This document shows, one piece after another, positions 1 through 7,847 of a DNA stretch of 18,422 bases; the first letter of the stretch is position 1, and the number at the start of each line of letters is the position of its first letter. The notes under the pieces are model-generated. The model was not told the DNA's origin. It saw nothing but the letters and a program-made list of their open reading frames with translations, and made no database searches. The stretch spans positions 1 to 18,422 of the forward strand of contig DFIN01000027.1 of the NCBI GenBank assembly GCA_002372135.1, written 5' to 3'. Position numbers and translations under genes: made by a program. The DNA comes from Bacteroidales bacterium UBA3696 (GTDB taxonomy: Bacteria > Bacteroidota > Bacteroidia > Bacteroidales > Paludibacteraceae).

Positions 1-45
1 GGCACCAATCAAAGGGTCGTTTGAGTGGTGCCACTTATTTTTTTT
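1..45 (+). terminator. Terminator-like hairpin of an upstream gene
   Basis: Bases 1-13 pair with bases 20-32 (one A/G mismatch at 8/25) around a six-base loop. An AT-rich tail follows, with a T run at 38-45. This is the form of a Rho-independent terminator for a + strand gene lying before the window. The stem may extend upstream, which cannot be seen. The T run abuts the -33 element of the next promoter. Confidence 0.6.
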
Positions 46-46
46 G

Positions 47-79
47 TTTTGTATACTTCGAAAAGAGGTTGTATCTTTG
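47..79 (+). promoter_or_regulatory. Bacteroidota-type promoter of the 11-gene operon
   Basis: A -33 element TTTTG at 47-51 and a -7 element TATCTTTG at 72-79 (consensus TAnnTTTG) are separated by 20 bases. The -7 box is followed by CCGC, as at the porQ promoter. Transcription should begin near 85, giving a leader of about 60 bases before the first gene. Confidence 0.8.
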
Positions 80-143
80 CCGCCACTTCTGAACAGAACA
101 AACACAAATTATTCTTGGCAGACAACCTGTCGCGAACCACAAA

Positions 144-1922
144 ATGATAATTAGCAATATGAGACACACAATCCTAACATGCTGCCTATTAGGTTGCATG
201 GCTTCCTTATTTGCACAAACGGCCAATCAACTTTCTGCGTCCGAGCAGCAGGATGATCCCGTGTTGATGACCATTGACGGGCAACCCGTTTATTTGTCAG
301 AATATCTGTATATTTATGAGAAAAACAATCAGGAGGCGAGTGCCGACTCAAAGTCAATGGACGAGTACTTGGAGTTGTTCACCAACTTCAAGTTGAAGGT
401 GGCGGAGGCTACTGCCGAGCATTTGGACACTACGGCGGCTTTTGCCGAGGAGTTGCGCGGCTACAGAGGTCAAGTGGTGGACAAGTACTTGCGTGACGAG
501 CAGGCTATTGACAGTTTGGTGCGTCTTAGTTACCAACGTATGTCGCATTTGCGTCGTGCCGCACACATCGCCATCCGTTGTCCGCAGGATGCGTCCGACT
601 CGGTGCGTCAAGCCGCCGAAGCACGTATCAACGACTTGCGCAAGCAGGCTTTGGCAGGTGCCAATTTTTATGAATTGGCGAATACCTACTCGGAAGACCC
701 CAACAAAGCCCAGACGGGTTCGGAGTTAGGCTGGATTATTCCTTTCCGCTATATCTACAGTTTTGAGGACGCAGTGTATAACACGCCCGTGGGTCAAATC
801 ACGCCTGTGTTCCGCAGTCCGTTCGGCTTGCACATCGCCTTGGTGGAAGAGGAGGTGGTTACCGAAGAGGTACAAGCCGCTCATATAATGAAGATGGTAC
901 CCAAAGGAGATGTGGAAAAAGGGGCGGAAGCGAAGCGTATGATTGATAGTCTGTATCAAGTGGTAATGAACGGTGCAGATTTCAATGAGACCGCTTTGCG
1001 CTATTCGGACGATAAGGGTAGTGCGGTCAAGGGCGGCGACCTCGGATGGTTCAGTCGTGGTGTGATGGTGTTGCCGTTTGAGCAGACCGCTTTCAGCCTG
1101 CAGCCCGGTGAAACGAGTCAGCCATTCCGTAGTGACTACGGATGGCATATCATTCGTCTGTACGACCGTCGGTTCACCCAGCCGTTGGATACGCTCTACT
1201 CGAAGATCTTGCGCAATGTGGAGCGTGACGAGCGTATGGAGCAAGCCCGGTTGTCGTTTATCCGCAAGACGCGCGCCGAATACCAACTGCCCGACACGAT
1301 GAGCAACGAACAGGTTATTGCATACGCGGATGCGCATTTGGAGGAGAAGTACCCCGATTTCCGCCATCTGGTGCAGGAGTATCACGATGGTATTTTGCTT
1401 TTTGATATCAGTGTGGACCGCGTATGGGATAAGGCTGGTAAGGATACAGCAGGTTTGCAGCAGTACTTTGCTTCGCATAAAGACCAATATACATGGGACG
1501 AACCGCGTTTCAAAGGTTTTGTGATTTATGCTCGTGATAAGCAGACAGCCCGTCGGGTGGAAACAATCATCAAAACCGTTCCGGCGGATAGTGTGTATAG
1601 TGTGGTTCGCCAACGCGTGAATACGGACAGCACCATCATCGCAAGGGTGGATAGGGGGCTATGGAAGCCCGGGGCTAATCCTGCCATTGATAAGTTTGGC
1701 TTCAAAAACAAGAAAGCTACTTTTGAGACGGATGATGAATACCCCGTCATCAAAGTAATCGGAAAGAAACTGAAAGCCCCTGAGACATATATGGACGACC
1801 GCAACCGTGTCGTTACCGACTACCAGGATTTGCTTGAGAAAGAGTGGGTAGAAGAGTTGAAGCAAAAGCATACCGTAGTACTCAATCAAGATGTATGGTT
1901 GAGACTTAAGAGCAGACTTTGA
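144..1922 (+). CDS. Periplasmic peptidylprolyl isomerase with two parvulin domains (SurA/PpiC-like)
   Basis: This is probably a periplasmic folding chaperone for outer-membrane proteins. Residues 1-25 form a signal peptide ending in LFAQ. A SurA-N-like segment follows (VLMTIDGQPVYLSEY, about 40-54). Two parvulin rotamase domains lie at about 139-235 and 245-342. Each has the family pattern: AxHI at the start, F-x-E/N...YS-D, a G-x-LGW turn, and SPFGLHI or SDYGWHI at the end. The remaining 250 residues are a charged C-terminal region I do not recognise. The start could be ATG 144 or ATG 159 (MRHTIL); the latter gives a tighter signal peptide. It is the first gene of the operon, and its TGA overlaps the next ATG (TGATG). 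The family assignment is firm; which clients it serves is inference. Confidence 0.9.
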   Translation: MIISNMRHTILTCCLLGCMASLFAQTANQLSASEQQDDPVLMTIDGQPVYLSEYLYIYEKNNQEASADSKSMDEYLELFTNFKLKVAEATAEHLDTTAAFAEELRGYRGQVVDKYLRDEQAIDSLVRLSYQRMSHLRRAAHIAIRCPQDASDSVRQAAEARINDLRKQALAGANFYELANTYSEDPNKAQTGSELGWIIPFRYIYSFEDAVYNTPVGQITPVFRSPFGLHIALVEEEVVTEEVQAAHIMKMVPKGDVEKGAEAKRMIDSLYQVVMNGADFNETALRYSDDKGSAVKGGDLGWFSRGVMVLPFEQTAFSLQPGETSQPFRSDYGWHIIRLYDRRFTQPLDTLYSKILRNVERDERMEQARLSFIRKTRAEYQLPDTMSNEQVIAYADAHLEEKYPDFRHLVQEYHDGILLFDISVDRVWDKAGKDTAGLQQYFASHKDQYTWDEPRFKGFVIYARDKQTARRVETIIKTVPADSVYSVVRQRVNTDSTIIARVDRGLWKPGANPAIDKFGFKNKKATFETDDEYPVIKVIGKKLKAPETYMDDRNRVVTDYQDLLEKEWVEELKQKHTVVLNQDVWLRLKSRL

Positions 1923-3565
1923 TGAGTCGTGAGCAGAAAGTTTGGTTTGGTTTGGCACTGTTGGTGTTGCTACTTAATGTGCCGATGCGGTGGTGTGTAG
2001 TCCGTTGGGATTTGACGCAAGACGGTCGTTATACGCTGCATGAGCCTTCCTTGCGTGCCTTGGACAAGGTGAACGCACCCGTAGAGGTGACGCTCTATTT
2101 GGAAGGCGATATGAATAGCGGTTTTCAGCGATTGCGCGATGCAACCCTGTTCCTTTTGGAGGAGTTACACCACCATAACCGCCTGCTTTCTTTGCGCACA
2201 GAGCCTATCGAGGAGCGCGAATATACGCTGTTGCAGCAGCGCGGCTATGCACCTATTACGGTGCACGAGCGCGCGCGCGATGGCAAGACGATGCAGACCC
2301 GTGTATGGCCCTACTGCCAGATGGAGTACAAAGGCAAGAATATGGTAGTCAATCTGTTGCAGCAACAGCGCGGGTTGAGCGGCGAAGAGAACCTGAACAT
2401 CAGCGCGGAAGGGTTGGAGTACGCCTTTATGGAGACCCTGCATACGCTGCAAAAAGAGGAAGTGGAACGTGTCGCTTTCTTGGAAGGGCATGGCGAATTG
2501 AGCGACACGCAAGTTTATGACTGGACGCAAGCGTTAAGACGCTATTTCCAGATAGATAGAGGTGTATTAGGCGATGAAACGGGCGTATTAGATGCTTATA
2601 AAGCCGTTGTGGTAGCCGACCCGCAAGCACCTTTTAGCGAAACGGACAAAGCCGTTCTGGACCAGTATATTATGCACGGCGGGCGAGTGATGTGGCTTTT
2701 GAACGGAGTGCGTTTTTCGGAAGATATGCTTTCCGAGGACGGCATCACGCCCATCGTACCGCTGGATTTGAACTTGAACGATATGCTCTTTCGTTATGGG
2801 GTTCGTATCAATCCCGCTTTGGTACAGGATTTGCAATGTTTGCGTTTGCCGGTGGATGTGTCGTCCGACCCTGCCCGCCCGAATTACCAGCCATTGCCTT
2901 GGACGTACGCTCCGCTATTGCTGACCAACGGCGAGTCGCCCATTACGCACAACACGATGCAAGTGAGTGCTACCATGGCTTCGTTGGTGGACATAGTGGG
3001 CGGAGACGATGGTTTGGATAAAACGGTGCTCTTGGCAACCTCTACGGCTTCGGCTCTTACGCCTGCTCCCGCCGAAGTGGATTTGAGCGACCTGCAGATT
3101 GACGGGGAGCGTTTCCGGCAAGCCTATATGCCGGTAGCAGTGTCGATGGAGGGCGTGTTCGGTTCGTTTTTTACCCATCGTATCTTGCCGCCCTCGCTCG
3201 TACGCGACAGCAATTGGTTGGATGCAGGCATGAGCAGGCAGGTGGTGGTGGCAGCCGGCAGCGTAGCCCGTAATGAGTGGCAAGACGGACAGCCTCTGCC
3301 CGTGGGTTACGACAGATATACCAAAACGCAGTTCGGCAATCGCGACTTCCTCGTGCAAGCCCTATTGTGGCTTACCGACGATAGCGACCTGATTCAGCTG
3401 CGTCAAAAAACGGTTGCACTCCGCCTGATTAATGACAAGAAAGCCTACCAACATCGCACTGCTATTCAGTGGATCAGCCTTGTAGCACCTGTGGCTATCT
3501 TGCTCCTTATCGGATCGATGGTAATGGGCGCAAGGTATTTTGCTTATCAAAAATACGAACTATGA
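1922..3565 (+). CDS. gldG: GldG-family ABC transporter-associated protein
   Basis: GldG is the extracytoplasmic, membrane-anchored part of the GldAFG ABC system, first found in gliding Flavobacterium but also present in non-gliding Bacteroidales. The 547-residue product has an N-terminal membrane segment at about 7-24, then the family signature WDLTQDGRYTL at 29-39. The substrate-binding-like domain contains VAFLEGHGEL (184-193). A second membrane segment lies near residues 515-537 just before the C-terminus. ATG 1922 is preferred over TTG 1919 because it forms the usual TGATG coupling with the gene before. No gldF permease or gldA ATPase gene lies next to it here, although gldF and gldG are normally neighbours. 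The transported substrate of this family is unknown. Confidence 0.85.
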   Translation: MSREQKVWFGLALLVLLLNVPMRWCVVRWDLTQDGRYTLHEPSLRALDKVNAPVEVTLYLEGDMNSGFQRLRDATLFLLEELHHHNRLLSLRTEPIEEREYTLLQQRGYAPITVHERARDGKTMQTRVWPYCQMEYKGKNMVVNLLQQQRGLSGEENLNISAEGLEYAFMETLHTLQKEEVERVAFLEGHGELSDTQVYDWTQALRRYFQIDRGVLGDETGVLDAYKAVVVADPQAPFSETDKAVLDQYIMHGGRVMWLLNGVRFSEDMLSEDGITPIVPLDLNLNDMLFRYGVRINPALVQDLQCLRLPVDVSSDPARPNYQPLPWTYAPLLLTNGESPITHNTMQVSATMASLVDIVGGDDGLDKTVLLATSTASALTPAPAEVDLSDLQIDGERFRQAYMPVAVSMEGVFGSFFTHRILPPSLVRDSNWLDAGMSRQVVVAAGSVARNEWQDGQPLPVGYDRYTKTQFGNRDFLVQALLWLTDDSDLIQLRQKTVALRLINDKKAYQHRTAIQWISLVAPVAILLLIGSMVMGARYFAYQKYEL

Positions 3566-4926
3566 ACACAACCAATACCATACGCACTTGGTGGATAGGG
3601 CTGCTACTTATGGCGACCTCTGTTTGCCGTGCTCAAATTGCAGGTTTGCCATATCCTACCGACACGATACAGGACACCGTAGTCTATCGTTATCCGTCCG
3701 AGAAAAGCATTGGGTTGTACCGCATCAGTAAGAACTTTGGTGTGACGCAAGCCGAGATTTTGCGTTGGAATCCGCAGTTGCATGAACGCGGTCCGCAGTT
3801 GGGCGAAGTATTGCTCATTCCTGCCGGAATCGTGCAGCGGCAGATGCCAACCCCTTCTGTGGTAGAAACACCGACCCCGGATACTTCAACGGTTGTTTCA
3901 TCGGCGGTTGATACGTCGGCTGTGTGGCGCATAGCCGTTCTGCTGCCGCTCAATGCGCAGGCAACCCAACGCAACGAGGATGATGACCGTTTCTACGATT
4001 TTTATACGGGTCTGCTGACTGCCGTGTGGGAGGCGCAACAAAGAGGTATGCGTTTGGAGATACATACCTACGATGTGCCGCGTGTAGGCAAGCAACTCAA
4101 TCATCTTTTAGAATCGGATGCGTGGCTTCCCACCGCGCATGTCATAGTGGGTCCCGCCTATGCCCAGCAGGTCAATAGGGTGGCCCAATGGGCTCAAACG
4201 CACCAAATACGCATGTTCGTGCCCTTTACCTCAAAGGTAAAAGGGATAGAAACGAATCCGTATCTGTTTCAGTTCAATCCGATAACGACAAAGGAAGTGG
4301 GATGTGTGGCCGATATGATAGAAGCGCATCAAACGGAGTTGCATTGCGTGTATGTGGCTGCTGATGGGACACCGTCTTCCCATCTGTTGGCAGACGAACT
4401 GAACCGTCGGCATATATGGTTGGATACGGTATCCGTACATGCGCTCATGACCGATTCAGCGGGTTATGCCATGCAGGATACAACAACCAATCTGCTCATT
4501 TTGCATACCGATAACTATGCCAATGCAGGCATACTTATACCTCATATCAAGCAGTTGGCAATACGGTATCCGCTTCGTCTGTATGTACAGTATGCATGGC
4601 TGAAAAACAGCGAGATACAGCCGTTGGGTAAGGTATATTCGTATGTGTTTGACGCGCTGGACGAGCAGGATGCCCGTATGCAGCAATATACAGCCTTGCA
4701 TGACCGCTATTTTGCTTCGCAAGGTTCTTACCAACCGGCAGCAGACCATCCACGATACGATTTGTTGGGCTATGACCTGACGGCTTATCTCCTGCAGCAC
4801 GTGTTGGGTATGCCTTTGGATACAGCCGATATGCCGACCTATAGAGGACTGCAATCCGCGATCCATTTTGAGCGGATTGGTGAAAACGGCGGATGGATGA
4901 ATACCTATATTCAAACTGCCTATTAG
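3562..4926 (+). CDS. LysM plus periplasmic-binding-protein-fold secreted protein
   Basis: This 454-residue secreted protein has a signal peptide at 1-24 (cleavage after CRA). A LysM-like peptidoglycan-binding domain covers about 40-88 (SIGLYRISKNFGVTQAEILRWNP, given here as a position guide to 49-71). A Thr/Pro/Ser-rich linker runs from about 91 to 120. From about 122 to the end it has a type-1 periplasmic-binding fold like Leu/Ile/Val-binding proteins, beginning WRIAVLLPL and including VIVGPAYAQQV. No permease or ATPase partner is nearby, so transport is doubtful. A sensor or activator role at the cell wall, as for LpoA-type proteins, is a fair alternative (inference). ATG 3562 overlaps the gldG stop as ATGA; the longer reading from 3469 would run inside gldG. 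Confidence 0.75.
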   Translation: MNTTNTIRTWWIGLLLMATSVCRAQIAGLPYPTDTIQDTVVYRYPSEKSIGLYRISKNFGVTQAEILRWNPQLHERGPQLGEVLLIPAGIVQRQMPTPSVVETPTPDTSTVVSSAVDTSAVWRIAVLLPLNAQATQRNEDDDRFYDFYTGLLTAVWEAQQRGMRLEIHTYDVPRVGKQLNHLLESDAWLPTAHVIVGPAYAQQVNRVAQWAQTHQIRMFVPFTSKVKGIETNPYLFQFNPITTKEVGCVADMIEAHQTELHCVYVAADGTPSSHLLADELNRRHIWLDTVSVHALMTDSAGYAMQDTTTNLLILHTDNYANAGILIPHIKQLAIRYPLRLYVQYAWLKNSEIQPLGKVYSYVFDALDEQDARMQQYTALHDRYFASQGSYQPAADHPRYDLLGYDLTAYLLQHVLGMPLDTADMPTYRGLQSAIHFERIGENGGWMNTYIQTAY

Positions 4927-4927
4927 C

Positions 4928-5605
4928 ATGAAAGTACAGCGTATATCGGTTCTGGCGTTGCTGCTGATTGCCATAGAAACTATGTGGGCGCAACCGCGCT
5001 TGCAGCAGACGGAGATGTATGTAGGTGTGCATGGAGGCGTATTGGCTTCGATGCCGAATTTTCGTCCGGTGTTAGACGGTACGAGCAACTTAATGCAGTC
5101 CGCTTTCTTAGGAGGAAACGGCGGGCTCGTATTTCGCTATAACGGACATAAGTATTGCGGTTTGCAAGTCGAACTCAACTATATGCAGCGCGGATGGCGG
5201 GAGTCGTGGACCACGGACACGGAAAGCGGCAAGTACCGCCGCGAATTGCATTATGCCGAATTGCCGTTTCTCATGCACCTGTATTTCGGCAAGCAGCACC
5301 GATTTATAGTCAATCTCGGTCCGCAGATAGGGTACTGCGTGTATGACAAGCAGTCGGGCGATGAGCACCCTCTGCAAAAAGTACAATATGGTGGATTAGA
5401 CAAACGCTTCGATTGGGGAATAGCCGCAGGAATAGGCTATGTGGCTAACACCCGAAAAAGCGGAAGTTTTCAAATAGAAGCACGGTTTAATTACAGTTTC
5501 GGCGACCTATTCAATACCCGCCGGACGGACTATTTCTCGCGTGCACAAACAATGAATGTAAGCATCAATTTGGGATATTTATTATGCATAAAATCATTTC
5601 GATAG
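4928..5605 (+). CDS. PorT-family outer-membrane beta-barrel protein
   Basis: The 225-residue product has a signal peptide (residues 1-21, ending MWA-Q). Alternating hydrophobic and aromatic strands follow, typical of the eight-stranded outer-membrane barrel family (OMP_b-brl_2, 'PorT family'). Examples are YVGVHGGVLASM, GLQVELNYMQRG, FIVNLGPQIGYCVY and FQIEARFNYSFGDLF. The start lies one base after the previous stop, and the end overlaps parA by 22 bases, so translation is probably coupled on both sides. Family members annotated this way are diverse. I do not claim it is the genuine T9SS PorT, for which I see no specific evidence. It probably sits in the outer membrane; its role is unknown. 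Confidence 0.75.
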   Translation: MKVQRISVLALLLIAIETMWAQPRLQQTEMYVGVHGGVLASMPNFRPVLDGTSNLMQSAFLGGNGGLVFRYNGHKYCGLQVELNYMQRGWRESWTTDTESGKYRRELHYAELPFLMHLYFGKQHRFIVNLGPQIGYCVYDKQSGDEHPLQKVQYGGLDKRFDWGIAAGIGYVANTRKSGSFQIEARFNYSFGDLFNTRRTDYFSRAQTMNVSINLGYLLCIKSFR

Positions 5606-6342
5606 CCAATCAGAAGGGCGGAGTGGGGAAGACGACCACCGCCATCAACCTTGCAGCCGGTTTGGCGGCAGAGGGACAACGCGTATTGCTTGTGGACGCT
5701 GACCCGCAAGCCAATGCATCGTCAGGTCTGGGGATAGACATCCGAGACTTGAACAAAACGATTTACGAGTGCCTCATCAGCGATCTTGACCCTGCGGAAG
5801 CCATCTTGCCTACTGCCGTGGAGCGACTGAGCGTTTTGCCCAGTCATATCGACCTCGTGGGAGCAGAGATAGAGATGCTCAACCTCAGCGAGCGTGAGCA
5901 GCGTATGAAGAAGGTATTTGAACGACTGGATGACAACTACGACTATATACTCATTGACTGTTCTCCGTCGTTGGGACTGATTACCGTGAATGCGCTGACC
6001 GCCAGCAACTCTATTATCATACCCGTACAGTGCGAATTCTTTGCCTTGGAGGGTATAGCCAAGTTGCTCAATACGGTGAAGATTATCAAGAGTCAACTCA
6101 ATCCCGATTTGCAGATTGAGGGGTTCCTGCTCACGATGTATGACAGCCGTTTGCGTCTGAGCAATCAAGTTTATGAGGAGGTGAAGCGGCATTTCGGTAA
6201 ACTGGTGTTCGATACGGTGATTGCCCGCAATGTGCGCTTGAGCGAGGCTCCCTCGCATGGTATGTCTGTCATTACGTATGACCCCTTGTCCAAAGGAGCG
6301 CAAAACTATGTTCAATTAGCCAAAGAACTGCTACAACGATGA
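5584..6342 (+). CDS. parA: Chromosome-partitioning ATPase ParA (Soj)
   Basis: ParA is a nucleoid-binding ATPase that, with ParB and parS sites, moves replicated origins apart. The 252-residue protein is of chromosomal size and lacks the extra N-terminal DNA-binding domain of plasmid type Ia ParAs. It shows the deviant Walker A motif KGGVGKTTT (11-19), with the signature lysine at 11 and K16. Walker A' is VDADPQAN (37-44) and Walker B is YILIDCSPSLG (121-131). The RLSEAPSHG motif is near the C-terminus. The start lies within the previous gene (22-base overlap), and the stop overlaps parB as ATGA. Very secure. Confidence 0.97.
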   Translation: MHKIISIANQKGGVGKTTTAINLAAGLAAEGQRVLLVDADPQANASSGLGIDIRDLNKTIYECLISDLDPAEAILPTAVERLSVLPSHIDLVGAEIEMLNLSEREQRMKKVFERLDDNYDYILIDCSPSLGLITVNALTASNSIIIPVQCEFFALEGIAKLLNTVKIIKSQLNPDLQIEGFLLTMYDSRLRLSNQVYEEVKRHFGKLVFDTVIARNVRLSEAPSHGMSVITYDPLSKGAQNYVQLAKELLQR

Positions 6343-7166
6343 AAAAACTGACCGGTTTAGGGCGCGGCTTGGATGCGCTCATCGATACACATGTGGTAAC
6401 AGAAGGTTCGTCCTCCATCAGCGAAGTTGCCTTGGCTCGCATTCAAGCCAATCCGTTGCAACCCCGTCGCACCTTTGACGAGGAAGCCTTGCAGGAATTG
6501 GCAGACTCAATTCGTGAGCACGGCGTGATTTCGCCCATCACCCTTCGTAAGAATGAGGACGATACGTATATGATTATAGCCGGTGAACGCCGATTCCGTG
6601 CCGCTAAATTGGCAGGCTTGCGCACCATACCGGCTTATATCCGTACCGCCAAAGACGAGCAGGTGATGGAGTGGGCGCTCATAGAGAACATTCAACGCGA
6701 AGACCTTGATGCCATTGAGATAGCCCTTGCCTATCAAAAACTGATGGACGACTACCAACTCACGCAAGAGAGTATGGCGGAGCGGGTCGGCAAGAAACGT
6801 GCTACCGTAGCTAACTACCTGAGGTTGCTCAGACTGCCTGCTGAAATACAGATAGGCATCAAGGAGAAAAAAATTGATATGGGGCATGCCCGAGCCATCC
6901 TCGGCAGCCAATCCACGGAGCAACAACTGGATATCTACCAGCGCATCCTGCGAGAAGGGTTGAGTGTGCGACGTGTGGAAGAGTTGGTCAGCCGGCAGAA
7001 AGCAGAACCGGCACATTCCAAGAAAGCACTTAGACCCTATCCTCAAATAGAAGAACAGTTGCAAGAACGATTGCAACTCCCCGTCAAAATAGACCAGAAA
7101 CACCTGACTATCACATTCCGTGACGAAGCACAACTGCAATCTATCCTGCAACTTCTCATAAGGTGA
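6339..7166 (+). CDS. parB: Chromosome-partitioning protein ParB (Spo0J)
   Basis: ParB is a CTP-dependent DNA clamp that loads at parS and activates ParA. In the 275-residue product, the N-terminal GLGRGLDALI motif (6-15) is the typical ParA-interaction segment. The CTP-binding box GERRFRA lies at 82-88 and ENIQREDL at 116-123. A helix-turn-helix (about 140-162, LTQESMAERVGKKRATVANYL region) reads parS. A C-terminal dimerisation segment ends the protein. ATG 6339 overlaps the parA stop by four bases. The stop overlaps the GTG start of the next gene. No good parS palindrome was found in the window by eye. Confidence 0.96.
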   Translation: MKKLTGLGRGLDALIDTHVVTEGSSSISEVALARIQANPLQPRRTFDEEALQELADSIREHGVISPITLRKNEDDTYMIIAGERRFRAAKLAGLRTIPAYIRTAKDEQVMEWALIENIQREDLDAIEIALAYQKLMDDYQLTQESMAERVGKKRATVANYLRLLRLPAEIQIGIKEKKIDMGHARAILGSQSTEQQLDIYQRILREGLSVRRVEELVSRQKAEPAHSKKALRPYPQIEEQLQERLQLPVKIDQKHLTITFRDEAQLQSILQLLIR

Positions 7167-7825
7167 AACGACTGCTTCTTCAAATAGGACTTCTATGCGC
7201 AACCGCTTTGTCGATTGCCTCTCCGTATCACGAGCCGGACTCTGTGGTTGTGTTGCAAACGATGGAAGATGTGTATGCCGTAGGCGATACGGTAGTAAGG
7301 TCGGACACAGCCGCTTTTTGGCATCCTAATCCGACACGGGCTACTTGGTTGGCAGTCATTGTGCCGGGCTTGGGGCAGATATACAATCAATCGTATTGGA
7401 AACTGCCTATCGTCTATGGTGCGTTTATGGGGTGTGCCTATGCTATTTCGTGGAATGGGGGAATGTACGAGGACTACAAAAACGCTTACCGCGATATACT
7501 CCTTGACGAAACGCTGTCTGATGACCCTACGCGTTCGTACAATGCCATTTTGCCTCCGGGATACACGATTGAATCAATGGGCGGCAGGTCGCAATACACA
7601 GCCACACTCAACAGCCGTCAAAACCGCTATCGGAGGTATCGGGATATATCCATTGCAGCCACGGTGGCTGTCTATGTGCTCACGATTATAGATGCCTATG
7701 TGGATGCGCAACTATTTGACTTTGAGGTTAGTCCTAACCTGTCGCTCAATGTGGAGCCCCAACTCTATTATAATCCTGTAGAACGTCAAAAAAGTGCTGA
7801 AGTCAAATTGGCAATCTCGTTTTAA
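7163..7825 (+). CDS. DUF5683 domain membrane protein
   Basis: This belongs to DUF5683, a Bacteroidota family of unknown function commonly encoded right after parAB. The 220-residue product has a signal peptide or anchor at 1-20. The family signature runs from ATWLAVIVPGLGQIYN (60-75) into QSYWKLPIVYG (76-86), which also forms membrane segments to about 97. A further membrane helix lies near 162-180 and ends in DAYVDAQLFDFEV (177-189). The end is beta-rich. The start is GTG at 7163, overlapping the parB TGA as GTGA; no better ATG is available in frame before the signal peptide. Position between parB and a lytic transglycosylase hints at an envelope task tied to the cell cycle (inference). Confidence 0.85.
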   Translation: MKRLLLQIGLLCATALSIASPYHEPDSVVVLQTMEDVYAVGDTVVRSDTAAFWHPNPTRATWLAVIVPGLGQIYNQSYWKLPIVYGAFMGCAYAISWNGGMYEDYKNAYRDILLDETLSDDPTRSYNAILPPGYTIESMGGRSQYTATLNSRQNRYRRYRDISIAATVAVYVLTIIDAYVDAQLFDFEVSPNLSLNVEPQLYYNPVERQKSAEVKLAISF

Positions 7826-7847
7826 TCTGTAAATAACCTGTTTTTTT

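Noticed and set aside
726..1613. Long minus-strand open frame (295 codons) opposite the parvulin gene
   Set aside because: It lies fully antisense to a well-supported gene, has no recognisable domain and arises from codon bias of the + strand.
3469..3561. Earlier GTG start for the LysM/binding-fold gene
   Set aside because: It would overlap gldG by almost 100 bases and bury the signal peptide; ATG 3562 gives a standard ATGA overlap.
3610..3636. Lipobox in the LysM/binding-fold protein (ATSVC)
   Set aside because: Val before the Cys does not fit a lipobox; cleavage after CRA by signal peptidase I fits better.
4928..5605. Assignment of the barrel gene as the true T9SS PorT
   Set aside because: Only general barrel features and size are visible; the 'PorT family' label covers many unrelated-function barrels.
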